Shown piece by piece: positions 12,901-21,318 of a DNA stretch of 64,000 nucleotides. How positions within the stretch are numbered: position 1 is the first letter of the stretch; every line of letters starts with the position of its first letter. The position numbers and the translations under genes were made by a program. Source of the DNA: Apostichopus japonicus. Lineage: Eukaryota; Echinodermata; Holothuroidea; Aspidochirotida; Stichopodidae. Location: positions 12,765,917 through 12,829,916 of the forward strand of contig NC_092571.1 in NCBI RefSeq assembly GCF_037975245.1, read 5' to 3'. The notes under the pieces were generated by a model that searched no databases, was not told where the DNA came from, and saw nothing but the letters and a program-made list of their open reading frames with translations.

Positions 12901-15900
12901 AGTTTTTCTGAAGCCTGCTGAGAGTTGTCTGAGATCCTCTAATAGCTGATTATCAATAAAGATGAATGTAGAGAGTCTGATTACATGAAAACAGAAAATT
13001 GGTAGTTGATTAATTCAACAAATCACAATATCACATTAGCTTTCACTAGTTGCAAATAAACCCTTTTTTTTTTCTTTATCAAATCAAGTGTATTATATTC
13101 CAAAAGTTACCAAGTGAGGACCTCTCACAACTTAGCACTTTTGTGCTACCATACCTAGAGTGTACAGGAAACATTTAACACTAAGCACCTTCTATGACCA
13201 GCAGGGCAATTATATGGGTGGTCTTTTGGTTGTCTCAACAGTGATAAGAAAACTCACTGACATTACTGCCAATAGGAATACAAAAATACAGAGTCACTGG
13301 TGGAGCCAAGTTGGTAGTTTCTCTCTTGATCAATTTCTAACCCCCCCCCCGAGACAATAAGACGGCCCCCTGGAAAGTTACCAACCAGTCATCCTGCCGT
13401 GAGTTTGTAAGAGTAGGTGAAAAGGCACGATGATGGTCCTGCATGGAGGTGGGAGGTGGTTGAGACAAGTATCATCATTTATAAATACCCCAACCAGTAT
13501 TAGTTTTGGGGTATTTCCTTCATTCCTCTCCTCCCTGTTTCCTACACATATGCACAGGGTGGTACTGCTGCTGTGAAGAGAGGCCCAACACCGCACATAA
13601 AAGCTGCTTCTGATGCAAGTGTGCCAGTATTAGGTAATAGAACTGTAAGACAACAAATGTAGATGGGGTCTCCCAGGAGGTTGCACTAAAGATTTCCTCT
13701 ATGTTGACCCCAGTGAAAAGAGCTCTTGACGAAGCCTTGCTTCTGATATCATGGGCTCTATCCTCCTCTGGGAGCGAATGAGGTTGGATCAGGTTGACTA
13801 ACAACCTATGGAAGACCCCATGTAAGGAAACCTGAATAGGATGAAAAGTTTGGTAAACTTCCATGATGCGCTTGTCTTATTCAGGAACCACAGAAGGGTC
13901 CTCAAGCAAGGAGAAGTAAGGGACCTTCTAGATGAAGATGTCTGTGTAAACAGTCCAAGAACATTCTGGTTCTTTACAGTAAGGAAATCTGGGTGTGGCA
14001 CCAGCAATCTCTATGTGAGTCAATTTGAATGTGCAACTTTTGGTGAGATGGCATGAAGGCTGTCCCATCGTATAGCTGCAATGAATGAAAAGAGTCTGAT
14101 GTGTAAGGGACTCAACGGATGACTCTGCCATTGGTTTATACAGAGACTTTGCTAGGTCATGTATGACGTTGTCCCCAAGAGCGTGGGAGCTTTAGTTTGT
14201 GTGTGGGAGCCTTGGTTTGTTGGGTCTAATATTTGCCATGCCTGCTAAAAGAGGGGAGTATCTACGATCAATCCCACTGTGGACCCATCTGAGAAACCTT
14301 GAGATTGTAGACCTGTAGTGACTTTCACAGAAGGGAGACATCAAGATGTCTGCTACTTGTGGTATAGCATTTGTGCTTGAATCAACCTGTAGCATCACTG
14401 GAACAATTTTGTGTAATCTGCAACCGTAAATTTGAATTGTCCCTGGTCACTTGACTGCTGCGGCTATACTGACAGCATCTCTAGAATGACCCTGTGCTCT
14501 GCATGAAGACTGTATTTTCAAGTAGCTTGGTTTAGTGATTGGATACTGTGAACCTCTCTCAGCCTTGAAGTAGCAGATATGATAAATCTGGGAGGATCTG
14601 AGGGATGTCTGTCAGGTCAACGAGCAGTGGACACCACAGCCTCCTAGACCACAAAAGGGCATTGAGAAGGAGCCTCATTTTTGTCATCTTTAGGATTACC
14701 TTGTGAGTTACACATAATGGCAATGCATCCATCCCATCCAAGTTGATTTGCAGAGCGTGTTGCCCAGGATAGAGGATGGAACATCCTGGAACAGGAACCT
14801 GGGAGCTTGGTGTTTACTGGGAGGCATATAAGCCTATGTTAGGTCTGCCACACCTTCTGAAATGGTGCTGGCATTTCATTTTCGTTAGCGACCACTCACT
14901 TTGGATAGGGTGTCCCCTGGACAGGGAATCTGCCAAGAAACTCTGCTACTACCAACCAAACTCCAACCAGACTAAGGACCACATCATCTAGAGAGATAAG
15001 CTCCAAATCATAGTCAGCCAAGGCTACTGCCTAAGTAGTATAACCTGAAAGGAACCTCTGAAGTATTGCAAAACTGCTTTTCAAGCATTTGCATTTGCTT
15101 TCCAAATATTGGTAAAAGAGAGTTATCTGAACAAAGTTGTAATAACTTGTTTAGCTTTATAAAATATTGTTACCAAAGATTTCATAAATGTTTACTTATT
15201 GACCTATAACTGATTGTTGCTGTGTCATTTTCACATCTTAAATGTAGTACTTCACAATCAGGTATAGTCTGAACAATATGTTACTTACTATTTTTCTGTT
15301 AGCTACAGCTTCTCTGTTCTGCATAGCCCTCCCTTGAAAGCCCATTGGCTTATTGGAATAGTCCAGTTGATAAGGAAAAGATCCACTTGTCTCGAACCTT
15401 CGGATAACATCATCCTCTTGTTGCCTTAACCTTTCTAATTCCTTAATCAGCTCTTCCAACTCCTTATGTATGATCATACAGAGCTAAATATACAGCATAA
15501 AATGTGGACAAGAATTTGATAAATGTTACAACTTGAATTGTTTTGAACTTAATTTATATGAAATAATCTGAAACATGCAGATGCAAATGATCTCTGTGAA
15601 CTCCTGCTTGATTGCAAGCCGGTTTTAAGATAGCAGAAGTTGTAAATTGTATATGCTGATTATTGACAGTATGCTATTCTTAATGATGTGACTGTTTCCA
15701 CAAATTGAACATGCTCAATTAAGTCTCTGATATTCATGATCATTTAACCTTAGTGACAAATGATCATAAGTAAACAATTCAATATTGCACAGCTGCTTAT
15801 GATAACATTTAGTATATACTCTACTTGACAACTTTGAAACTTCAATAATGCATTTCTTTACAGTAATCAGTCATTCAATTACTGTTTTTATCTGATAACT

Positions 15901-18900
15901 GAATTATGCAACTTTTTACAAAATTACTAGACTTAAGTCTGCTTTCATGCAGATGTCATTTAAACAATTCATTCTCTGTGTCTCATTCATATAACAATCA
16001 CCAGATCAAACCATATTATGTTCATTGACACACGCCATGGCACCACTAACTTTGGACGTTGAAATAGTGCTTAGAAGTATCAAGATCTTAGTATATTTAA
16101 TTTCTTTCTTGTTTAAGTAAGTCATATTAGTTTCAGAAAAACAATGACAGTTAGTATTTCCATCAATAGAAAGTAACTAGGCTTACTAACTCCATAGGAA
16201 CTTCTTCCTCTCGTCATTGTGAGACTTTTGCCGTAAACACCAGATATAAACGCCATACACGACACTATGGTCCATCAATCATTATTAATCAACAAACATT
16301 AACAGAGCTCACAAAATACTTCTATGTAGCTGACCTTAGTATTTGATTTATCATTTGACAATTTAATAACATTATTTTATTATGAAACATGCACCTTTGC
16401 ATGTCTTAATCAGTTAATAAACATGAAACAACATGACATGGAAAGGTCAATTGGAGCGCGGGTTTACGCTAGAATGAAAGGGTTCGGTGTAACCAAATAA
16501 CCATTGCCAAAGAAATACGCAACATTTACATGAAAACCACAATTCTTGCTGGTTTGGCTAGTTAGACAATTGTTACTGGTCTCGTATATGCCTACAGTAA
16601 ATATGCACTGAGATCTACTATGCCCACAAACTGGTAACGTTCTTGCTCAGCTCTAAAGTCATCCCCCTTTTCCCTGTGAAGACATTTAAGATAAATGGTC
16701 ATAAGAAGGCTCAGTGCAAGAATCTTATCATTTTGTAAGTGTGGTTTATCATGATCTGTGTGTATTTAGAAGACAGGTAACTTGTAAGAGAGGAATGAAG
16801 TAAGTAAAGTGACCATTGTAGCCATTACTTATCATGACACTGAATAACTGAAATAAAGACTGACAAATTCTTTTGCTTGGTTCTAGGATACTTGTTCCTG
16901 TCCAATCAAGCCAGGTTTGTAATTAATACAAGAAAGAGCACAATAACCATCAACCATTAACCCCCTCCACAAAGTTAAGAAAATTGGATTGAGGTTTGAT
17001 TATGTACATGAATAGCTGTGCATCTATTAGGAATCTGATTATCCTGACAATACAATGAGATATCATGCTTATAAAGTTACAACATTTCCACACATTGCCC
17101 TTTATTTTACTGACATAAAAGGACCTATGAATTCCACTAATGAGATCATTAGCCATGTTGAAGCTCAATAAACTTTTGCCATGTGATTTGTTCTAGCTAT
17201 TATGTTTCATAGTTTATTCACCACTGTAGACGAACATTAAATGTTCTCTGAGCCAGTGTATAAGCTATGCTTTCACTGATTGTGCAATTTGGGGTTCATT
17301 TATTCTTACTGTTTCCCCTTTTGTTTAAGTCATCTTTTGCAGGAATGACAATCTTATAGGCCTATGGGAAGGCATTCCTAATTACAAAGCTATGCTAACT
17401 GAAATTTAGAAAAAAAACGATTATACTCTGTCAAATTTTGGTAGGGGCCAAAGTTAAGAAAATGTTTGCTAGTCTAGGAGAACTCCATCTGACTGGTACT
17501 GGGCCATTTTTCACTACTCATCTAAAAAAAGCTACTCTCATGACAGACATTGTGTAACACTAAGAGAATATATTTGACTACTGAAAATCCCATCGCAACA
17601 TCTTGTCCCTAATGATTGAGATGTGACTTATTGATAGCCTATTGTGACTGACTAAACCCTTCCTTACTCAAGGAATAAGATCACAGTACAGTAGTTGGCT
17701 TGTGATGTCACAGAAAATGCTAAGGGGATGATGTGATTTGACTAAAAGCAAGGAATAGATCCACAAATGTTGTCAAATCAACTTTAACCATTCAAGTAAC
17801 ATCCATTTATCTTGCACAGAATTTCACTATCTGTTAGAACGTAACAGGTATCAATCTTTATACTTTTACTTCTACTTACATCGTGATGTGGAAACATTGC
17901 ACATACCTCTGTTTCATTCTCCTCCTGCTGTTGTATCCTGTTTAAGGTGTACTTCTATGAGTGAGTATAAGTACACAAATGAACATGGATCAATTTTGAT
18001 GACTGCAAAAGATTTCAATGATTTTGACTAATGAAAGCATGTTTCAAATGATATTTGCAAATTCTTGTTTCATCAGAATGCAACGACAAGAAAGCCAAGA
18101 AGCTTAGTGATTCCTCGCCTAATTCCATGAGAGAAGGTTCTTGTAAAAAATAAAGTGGATACACATACTGTATCTCTTTGTGTTCACCCTGCTCATTAAC
18201 CGATTTTTATTCTGTGCTGTATTTTAATTGTCCCTTGTAATTTCTGTTACTGGTCATTTAGCCTCTGAAGAAGATCCAGCTAGTATCCAAAAGTCAGGCC
18301 CACTTACTTTTACACATGAACCTTGTCTGATTATTTCCTACCAGAATCATACTATCACAAAGAGAAAGAAGGTGGGTATAAAGGCTCCGCCTGGCATTTT
18401 TATTACACATTGTTAATTGTTGTATTCAGATGGAATGCACTTAATGACAAAATTTTTACTATCTCTCCTTTTTACTTACACTGCACGGTATAAATAGAGC
18501 AGATACAGGGTTATTACGGTTGACCCGTGTTTGTTTCTCATCTTCTATGTCTTCAATGGGCGCCTCCAATGTAAATAAAAATACAAAGATAATTAAAACA
18601 GACTTAAATCGGTATGAATTTCATTTGTTGACTGCAATGATCTCTGTGAACTTCTGTTTGATTGAACCAGGTTTTATAAGATGCCAAAACACAACATGAA
18701 GAGGCACTCGTATTTTTCAATACTCATTTAAAAAATGCTACTCACATGACAGACATTGTGTAACACTAAGAGGAAATATTTGACTACTTTATCTGAAAAT
18801 CCCATTGCAACATCTTGTCCCTAACTATTGAGATGTGATTGATAGAATGTAGCCTATTGTGACTGACTAAACCCTTCCTTACTCAAGGAATAAGATCACA

Positions 18901-21318
18901 GTACAGTAGTTGGCTTGTGATGTCACAGAAAATGCCAAGTGGATGATGTGATTTGACCAAATGTTTTCAAATCAATTGCAAACATTTAAGTAACATCCAT
19001 TTATCTTGCACAGAATTTCACTATCTGTTAGAACGTAACAGGTACAGTATCAATCTTTGTACTTTTACTTCTACTTACATCGTGTTGTGGAAACATTGCA
19101 CATACCTCTCTATCATTCTCCTCCTGCTGTTGTATCTTGTTCTTCTATGAGTGAGTATAAGTACACAAATAAACATGGATCAATTTTTGATGACTGCAAA
19201 AGATTTCAATGATTTTGACTAATGAAAGCATGTTGCAAATGATTTGTGCAAATTCTTGTTTCATCAGAATGCAACAACAAGAAAGCCAAGAAGCTTAGTG
19301 CTTCCTTGCAGAATTCCATGAGAGAAGGTTCTTGTAAAATAAAGTGGATGCACTTATATCTTTGTGTTCACCCCTCTGAAGGAGATCCAGCTAGTATCCA
19401 AACGTCGGGCCCACTTACTTTTACACATGAACCTTGTCTGATTATTTTCTACCAGACTCATAATATCACAAAGAGAAAGAAGATGGGTATAAAGGCTCAA
19501 CCTGACATTTTTATAACACATTGTTAATTGTTGTATTCCACAGTCAGATTGAATGTACGTAATGACATAAGTTTTACCATCTCTGCTTTTTACTTACATG
19601 GCATGGTACAGATTGAGCAGAAACAGGGTTATTATGGTTGTCCTGTATTTGTATCTCATCTTCTATGTCTGCAATGGGCTCCTCCAATGTAAAAAAAATA
19701 CAAAGACAATTAAAATAGACTTAAATCGGTATGAATTTCATTTGTTGACTGCAATGATCTCTGTGAACTTCTGTTTGATTGAACCAGGTTTTATGAGATA
19801 CCAAAACACAACAAAGAGGCACTCAAGACATACAAGCTAGAATACTTGCCAATCTGCTATGTTATGTTCCATGGATGATAAGGTTCCTACACAACACTTG
19901 TATCATTGCTAAACCACATCTTGTCTGAGCATTTGCTACCAGACTCAGCAGTTTATATTTCCCTAAAAGACAGAAGATAGGAATAAAGGTTCAACCTTTT
20001 TATTACACAACGTTAACTGTTGTATTCACAATCAGATAGAATGTACCTCAATTACTGTATATCATTTTTTCCATCTGTACTTTTCTACTTACATTGTACA
20101 GTGGAGATGGAACAGGAATGGTTTTATAATTGTCCTTCTGTACTTGCTTGTCATCTTCTATGTCTGCTATGGGCTCCTTTGACTTTTCAGACTAAATAAA
20201 TACAAAGATAAATTAGACAGCCTTAAGTCAGTATGAATTTCATTTGTTGACTGCAATGATCTCTGTGAACTTCTGTTTGATTGAACCAAAACACAACAAA
20301 GAAGCACTCAAGACATCCAAGGCTAGAATACTTGCCAATCTGCTATGGTATGTTCCATGGATGATAAGGTTCCTATACAACACATGTATCATTGCTAAAC
20401 CATATGTTGTCTGAGTATTTGCTACCAGACTCAGTAGTATATATTTCACAAAAATACATACGATAGAAATAAAGGTTCCACATTTTAATTACACAAAGTT
20501 AACCTGTTGTACTTCACAATCAGATAGAATGTACCACAATTACTGTATATCATTTTTTCCATCTCTACTTTTCTACTTACATTGTACAGTAGGGATGGAG
20601 CAGGAATGGTTTTATAATTGTCCTTCTGTACTTGTTTCTCATCTTGTAAGTCTGCTGTGGGCTCCTTCGACCTTTCAGACTGCATTAATTCAAATATAAA
20701 TACAACAGACTTAAATTGGTGTGAATTTCATTTGTTGACTGCAATGATCTCTGTGAACTTCTTTTTGATTGAGCCAGGTTTTTGGGGTTGTTCTTTTTAC
20801 CTTCAGGTGGCAAAGTTGGTGGACAAAGTTAACATCATTTATTCTAGAGAAGTTATACTGTAGTTTTTCCCAATACACCTTCTTGTGGCGCGATTTAACC
20901 AAAATACTGTACATGGTAGTCCTCTGGTCTGACTTTTTATGGTGATTAGTGTCAACTTTGCCTACAAAATGCATATAAAGTAGCATATGAATGCAGATCT
21001 AGGTGATGAAATAGGTACTGTAATTAAGTGAATAGCAACTTATTTCTAGTTATTAAAGATCTTGATGCTTGATAATGTTGCAATATCTGTCAAATACGGA
21101 GGTCGGACTTAATTGATACAAATCGTAACAATGACATCAAAATTAACCTACTTTAACAGAAATGTTCAAACTTGTAAGTAACCTATAGCTATAAGTCATA
21201 ACTGTGGTATATCATTACTGGGTAGAAACAGTACTGTACTTACATTGCGTGGTGGGGACGTCACAGATTTTCTTTTCTCCTTTAGTATCTTATAGGTCAT
21301 GGCTACCACTTTGAATAT
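686..21318 (-). CDS. ZU5-UPA-Death domain adaptor gene (multi-exon span)
   Basis: Gene-level entry. Minus-strand exons in transcript order: 21318..21244, 20679..20581, 20191..20093, 19681..19598, 19135..19079, 18563..18480, 17937..17880 (doubtful), 15483..15289, 12945..12799, 12096..12021, 10753..10406, 8904..8681, 8171..8043, 5349..5200, 2243..2142, 1829..1707 and 931..686. Almost every junction is phase 0; the two junctions entering and leaving the first ZU5 exon are phase 1 and agree on both sides. The predicted protein is about 750 aa: acidic repeated N-terminus, charged helical segment, ZU5, UPA-like, Death domain. That order is known from UNC5, UNC5CL (ZUD), PIDD1 and ankyrins. No LRR, ankyrin, Ig or transmembrane part is visible, so a cytosolic UNC5CL-like signalling adaptor is the best guess. 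Domain identity is by eye; small exons are less certain than the ZU5 and Death exons. Confidence 0.75.
1707..1829 (-). CDS. Linker exon before the Death domain
   Basis: 41 codons, phase 0 at both ends, with a CAG|GTAAT donor and a TAG acceptor. The peptide is Ser/Pro/Thr-rich and low in structure, and runs into the Death-domain exon through CIDVLQ. Open frame, correct phase and position support it; no domain is recognised. Confidence 0.6.
2142..2243 (-). CDS. Linker exon (probable)
   Basis: 34 open codons between a weak acceptor (TCTAAG) and a modest donor (ACG|GTAGAG), in phase 0 with its neighbours. The peptide is Ser/Thr/Lys-rich (VSSSNSDVK, AAEETTETS) and would lie between the UPA-like region and the Death domain. 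It has no diagnostic domain, so it rests on phase and openness only. Confidence 0.45.
2590..4860 (+). repeat. Dispersed repeat family A, copy 1
   Basis: Shares long diverged blocks with 55640..58100 and 62820..63700, for example CACTGCCTATACTTCGTGAA, TGACCTTGCAGCGATT, GAAGCACGTGG and TTCATTGAGCACTA. Ends are uncertain: TTTGCGTCCC occurs near both edges. No coding frame is conserved between copies. It sits in an intron of the ZU5-Death gene and carries a MITE insertion. Confidence 0.65.
3615..4409 (+). mobile_element. TTAA-flanked MITE, copy 1
   Basis: Inverted termini AGCAGCATTTCGCG and CGCAAAATGCTGCT are bounded on each side by TTAA (3611..3614 and 4410..4413). It interrupts repeat family A; copy 3 of that family has a single TTAA at the corresponding place near 63310, an empty site. 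TTAA target duplication is typical of piggyBac and Kolobok; the TIRs do not decide which. About 240 bp of its left part is internally duplicated (3615-3760 resembles 3855-4000). Confidence 0.8.
5200..5349 (-). CDS. UPA-like region, last exon
   Basis: 50 codons, phase 0 to 0, with an excellent acceptor (TTTTTCCTCAG) and donor (CAG|GTAAGA). The pattern F-Q-R-V then C-L-S-T-F-V-L-K, followed by an E-I-T-D strand and a final D-L-I-F-P strand, resembles the closing strands of UPA domains in UNC5/PIDD-type proteins. It follows the 8043..8171 exon and precedes the linker exons. Confidence 0.7.
5350..6849. other. Intron sequence, no feature
   Basis: Only a small array of four ATGGGTACCAATTAA units at 6740-6800 and poly-C/A stretches stand out. 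Confidence 0.5.
6850..7830. repeat. Degenerate tandem array, unit about 150-170 bp
   Basis: Lies in the intron between 5349 and 8043. Roughly six imperfect units recur, recognisable by ACAAGGTTTTCAGACTTT, TTGACCTTT, CACCAATTTCAAT and AAGGTGGATCTAC. No reading frame is shared between units. Confidence 0.65.
8043..8171 (-). CDS. UPA-like region, middle exon
   Basis: 43 codons, phase 0 to 0, acceptor CTATAG and consensus donor AAG|GTAAGT. Reads HHLRIAFYKKGELPLTILF then DLPSIW, matching the strand-rich middle of UPA domains (a W, then a G and P before the next segment). A decayed copy lies 410 bp away at 8453..8560. Confidence 0.7.
8261..8407 (-). CDS. Duplicated, 5'-incomplete copy of the ZU5/UPA exon
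   Basis: 49 open codons from a CAG acceptor-like site to a CAA GAA|GTAGGA donor. Clearly paralogous to 8681..8827: both have L-Q-x-F-C-W at the start, YVDV in the middle and P-x-CQE at the end. It lacks the upstream W-E-E half of ZU5 because the duplicated block starts inside that exon. It could be spliced only as a redundant or alternative exon; it may be a pseudo-exon. Confidence 0.5.
8453..8560 (-). pseudogene. Decayed duplicate of the 8043..8171 exon
   Basis: Retains FYKKGEL, LTILFD and PSIWT, but has lost one base near the 3' end so the reading frame hits a stop at the old junction. The donor has become GTAGAT and no acceptor is left upstream. It is part of the 412-bp tandem duplication. 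Confidence 0.7.
8681..8904 (-). CDS. ZU5 second half and start of UPA-like region
   Basis: Begins after TTCTTTGAG with two bases that complete the split codon left by the first ZU5 exon (phase 1 on both sides), then reads NQPLWEEDL, SCELHKSFCLIWL and RFCWKK. P-x-W-E-E followed by an alternating strand and a final FCW is the usual C-terminal half of ZU5. The remainder (GPFSNSYAYVDVGF, ELPSCQE) starts the UPA-like region. The donor GTGGGA is poor, which matters because the duplicate at 8261 keeps a slightly better one. Confidence 0.75.
9120..9720. repeat. Two degenerate repeat units in ZU5-gene intron
   Basis: Two related stretches (about 9190-9470 and 9540-9720) share TTGACCTT followed by GCACATA and AAGTCTAAAATCCATT-like blocks. 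This is the low-complexity dispersed type common in marine invertebrate introns. No TIRs or coding frame are visible. Confidence 0.4.
10406..10753 (-). CDS. ZU5 domain, first exon
   Basis: 116 codons, entering and leaving in phase 1, with consensus donor AAAG|GTAAGT and acceptor CTCAAAG. After a short linker it reads VVITTEGGLIEIQDTGVSL and EIPPGAL, the ZU5 signature (G-G-x-I then V-x-L-x-I-P-P-G-A-L). SVVVELLP and KPAKLTLPHC follow, the usual second motif. ZU5 packs against UPA and Death domains in UNC5 and ankyrin and is a self-cleavage site in PIDD1. No H-F-S autoproteolysis motif is visible; the equivalent place in the next exon reads RFCW. Confidence 0.9.
10754..12020. other. Intron sequence, no feature
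   Basis: AT-rich intron between two phase-matched exons; a C run at 11578. Nothing else recognised. Confidence 0.5.
12021..12096 (-). CDS. Short charged exon upstream of ZU5
   Basis: 76 bp, phase 0 in and phase 1 out, exactly matching the ZU5 exon. Acceptor TTAACAG, donor CAACAG|GTATAG. Encodes a Glu/Lys-rich peptide (FKEERSS, EEKETL) ending in PVPT. Confidence 0.68.
12799..12945 (-). CDS. Charged helical exon, paralogue of 15289..15483
   Basis: 49 codons, phase 0 to 0, donor CTA|GTAAGA. Reads LLEDLRQL, DEAFRRFKSK and ends VTERKL. It parallels the upstream exon, which has ELIKELERL, DDVIRRFETS and ends VANRKI. Both also end in a basic-hydrophobic dipeptide before the donor, so they look like duplicated coiled-coil exons. 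Confidence 0.7.
13500..15000 (-). pseudogene. DIRS-type retrotransposon remnant (RNase H tail and tyrosine recombinase)
   Basis: Translated on the minus strand in shifting frames, this intronic block resembles DIRS elements. Around 14560-14740 it has ALLWSRRLWCPLLVDL, like the W-P-x-x-x-W-x-P-L-L motif after DIRS RNase H. Around 14200-14400 there is a recombinase N-terminal-like stretch. Around 13650-13750 it has AHDIRSKASSRALF then a W and P-S-T-F, matching the H-x-x-R catalytic block of DIRS tyrosine recombinases. Several stops and frameshifts make it dead. It is GC-richer than its surroundings, and its split direct repeats were not found. Confidence 0.75.
15289..15483 (-). CDS. Coiled-coil-like exon
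   Basis: 65 codons, phase 0 to 0, acceptor TATTTAG and donor ATA|GTAAGT. HKELEELIKELERLRQQEDD has a heptad-like hydrophobic spacing, so a short coiled coil is likely. Sequence just upstream in the transcript (15584-15650) still resembles the intron flanks of the downstream duplicated exons, so this exon may share their ancestry. Confidence 0.72.
15600..17500. other. Intron sequence, no feature
   Basis: Apart from an old match at 15584-15650 to the duplicated-exon introns, no repeat or exon is convincing. Confidence 0.45.
17880..17937 (-). pseudogene. X-type exon copy 1, frame-breaking
   Basis: Paralogue of 19079..19135 with the same peptide core (IQQQEEN, CAMFP). The only AG acceptor leaves one extra G, giving 58 bp instead of 57, so inclusion in phase 0 would shift the frame. 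It is probably skipped or a relic; an internal GAG|GTATGT donor does not repair it. Confidence 0.5.
18480..18563 (-). CDS. Y-type repeated exon, copy 1
   Basis: 28 codons, phase 0 to 0, donor AGT|GTAAGT, acceptor TTGGAG. Encodes PIEDIEDEKQ and NNPVSAL; one of four paralogous acidic exons. Confidence 0.62.
19079..19135 (-). CDS. X-type repeated exon, copy 2
   Basis: 19 codons, phase 0 to 0, donor GAT|GTAAGT, acceptor AACAAG. Gln/Glu-rich (IQQQEEND) then CAMFPQHD. A second possible donor (GAG|GTATGT) inside it would also keep phase 0. Confidence 0.55.
19598..19681 (-). CDS. Y-type repeated exon, copy 2
   Basis: 28 codons, phase 0 to 0, donor CAT|GTAAGT, acceptor TTGGAG. Encodes EPIADIEDEIQIQDN then NPVSAQS; closest to copy 1. 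Confidence 0.65.
20093..20191 (-). CDS. Y-type repeated exon, copy 3
   Basis: 33 codons, phase 0 to 0, donor AAT|GTAAGT, acceptor TATTTAG. Encodes SEKSKEPIADIEDDKQ, NYKTIPV and ends PLYN. Five residues longer at the N-terminal end than copies 1 and 2. Confidence 0.68.
20581..20679 (-). CDS. Y-type repeated exon, copy 4
   Basis: 33 codons, phase 0 to 0, donor AAT|GTAAGT, acceptor AATGCAG. Encodes SERSKEPTADLQDEKQ, NYKTIPA and ends LLYN, nearly the same as copy 3, implying a recent duplication or gene conversion. Confidence 0.68.
21244..21318 (-). CDS. First confident coding exon (possible start codon at 21300)
   Basis: Ends with donor AAT|GTAAGT in phase 0. An ATG at 21300 gives MTYKILKEKRKSVTS, basic like a start of a soluble protein. 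Alternatively the frame stays open up to a weak acceptor AACATGAG at 21320, giving IFKVVAM and allowing an upstream coding exon. I cannot decide between these from sequence alone. Confidence 0.5.

Larger units (their letters stand above)
17510..20860 (-). repeat. Tandem segmental duplications that multiplied exons X and Y
   Basis: A block of about 1.2 kb (X plus Y with their introns) is repeated: 17514 onward matches 18719 onward at an offset near 1200. Beyond it a Y-only unit of about 490 bp is repeated twice more. The intron marker CTGCAATGATCTCTGTGAAC recurs near 18633, 19750, 20251 and 20737. Intron and exon were copied together, so these are DNA-level tandem duplications. Confidence 0.85.

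Noticed and set aside
13378-14056. Several overlapping frames of 66-114 codons on both strands
   Set aside because: Explained by the frame-shifted DIRS remnant on the minus strand; the plus-strand frames are shadows.
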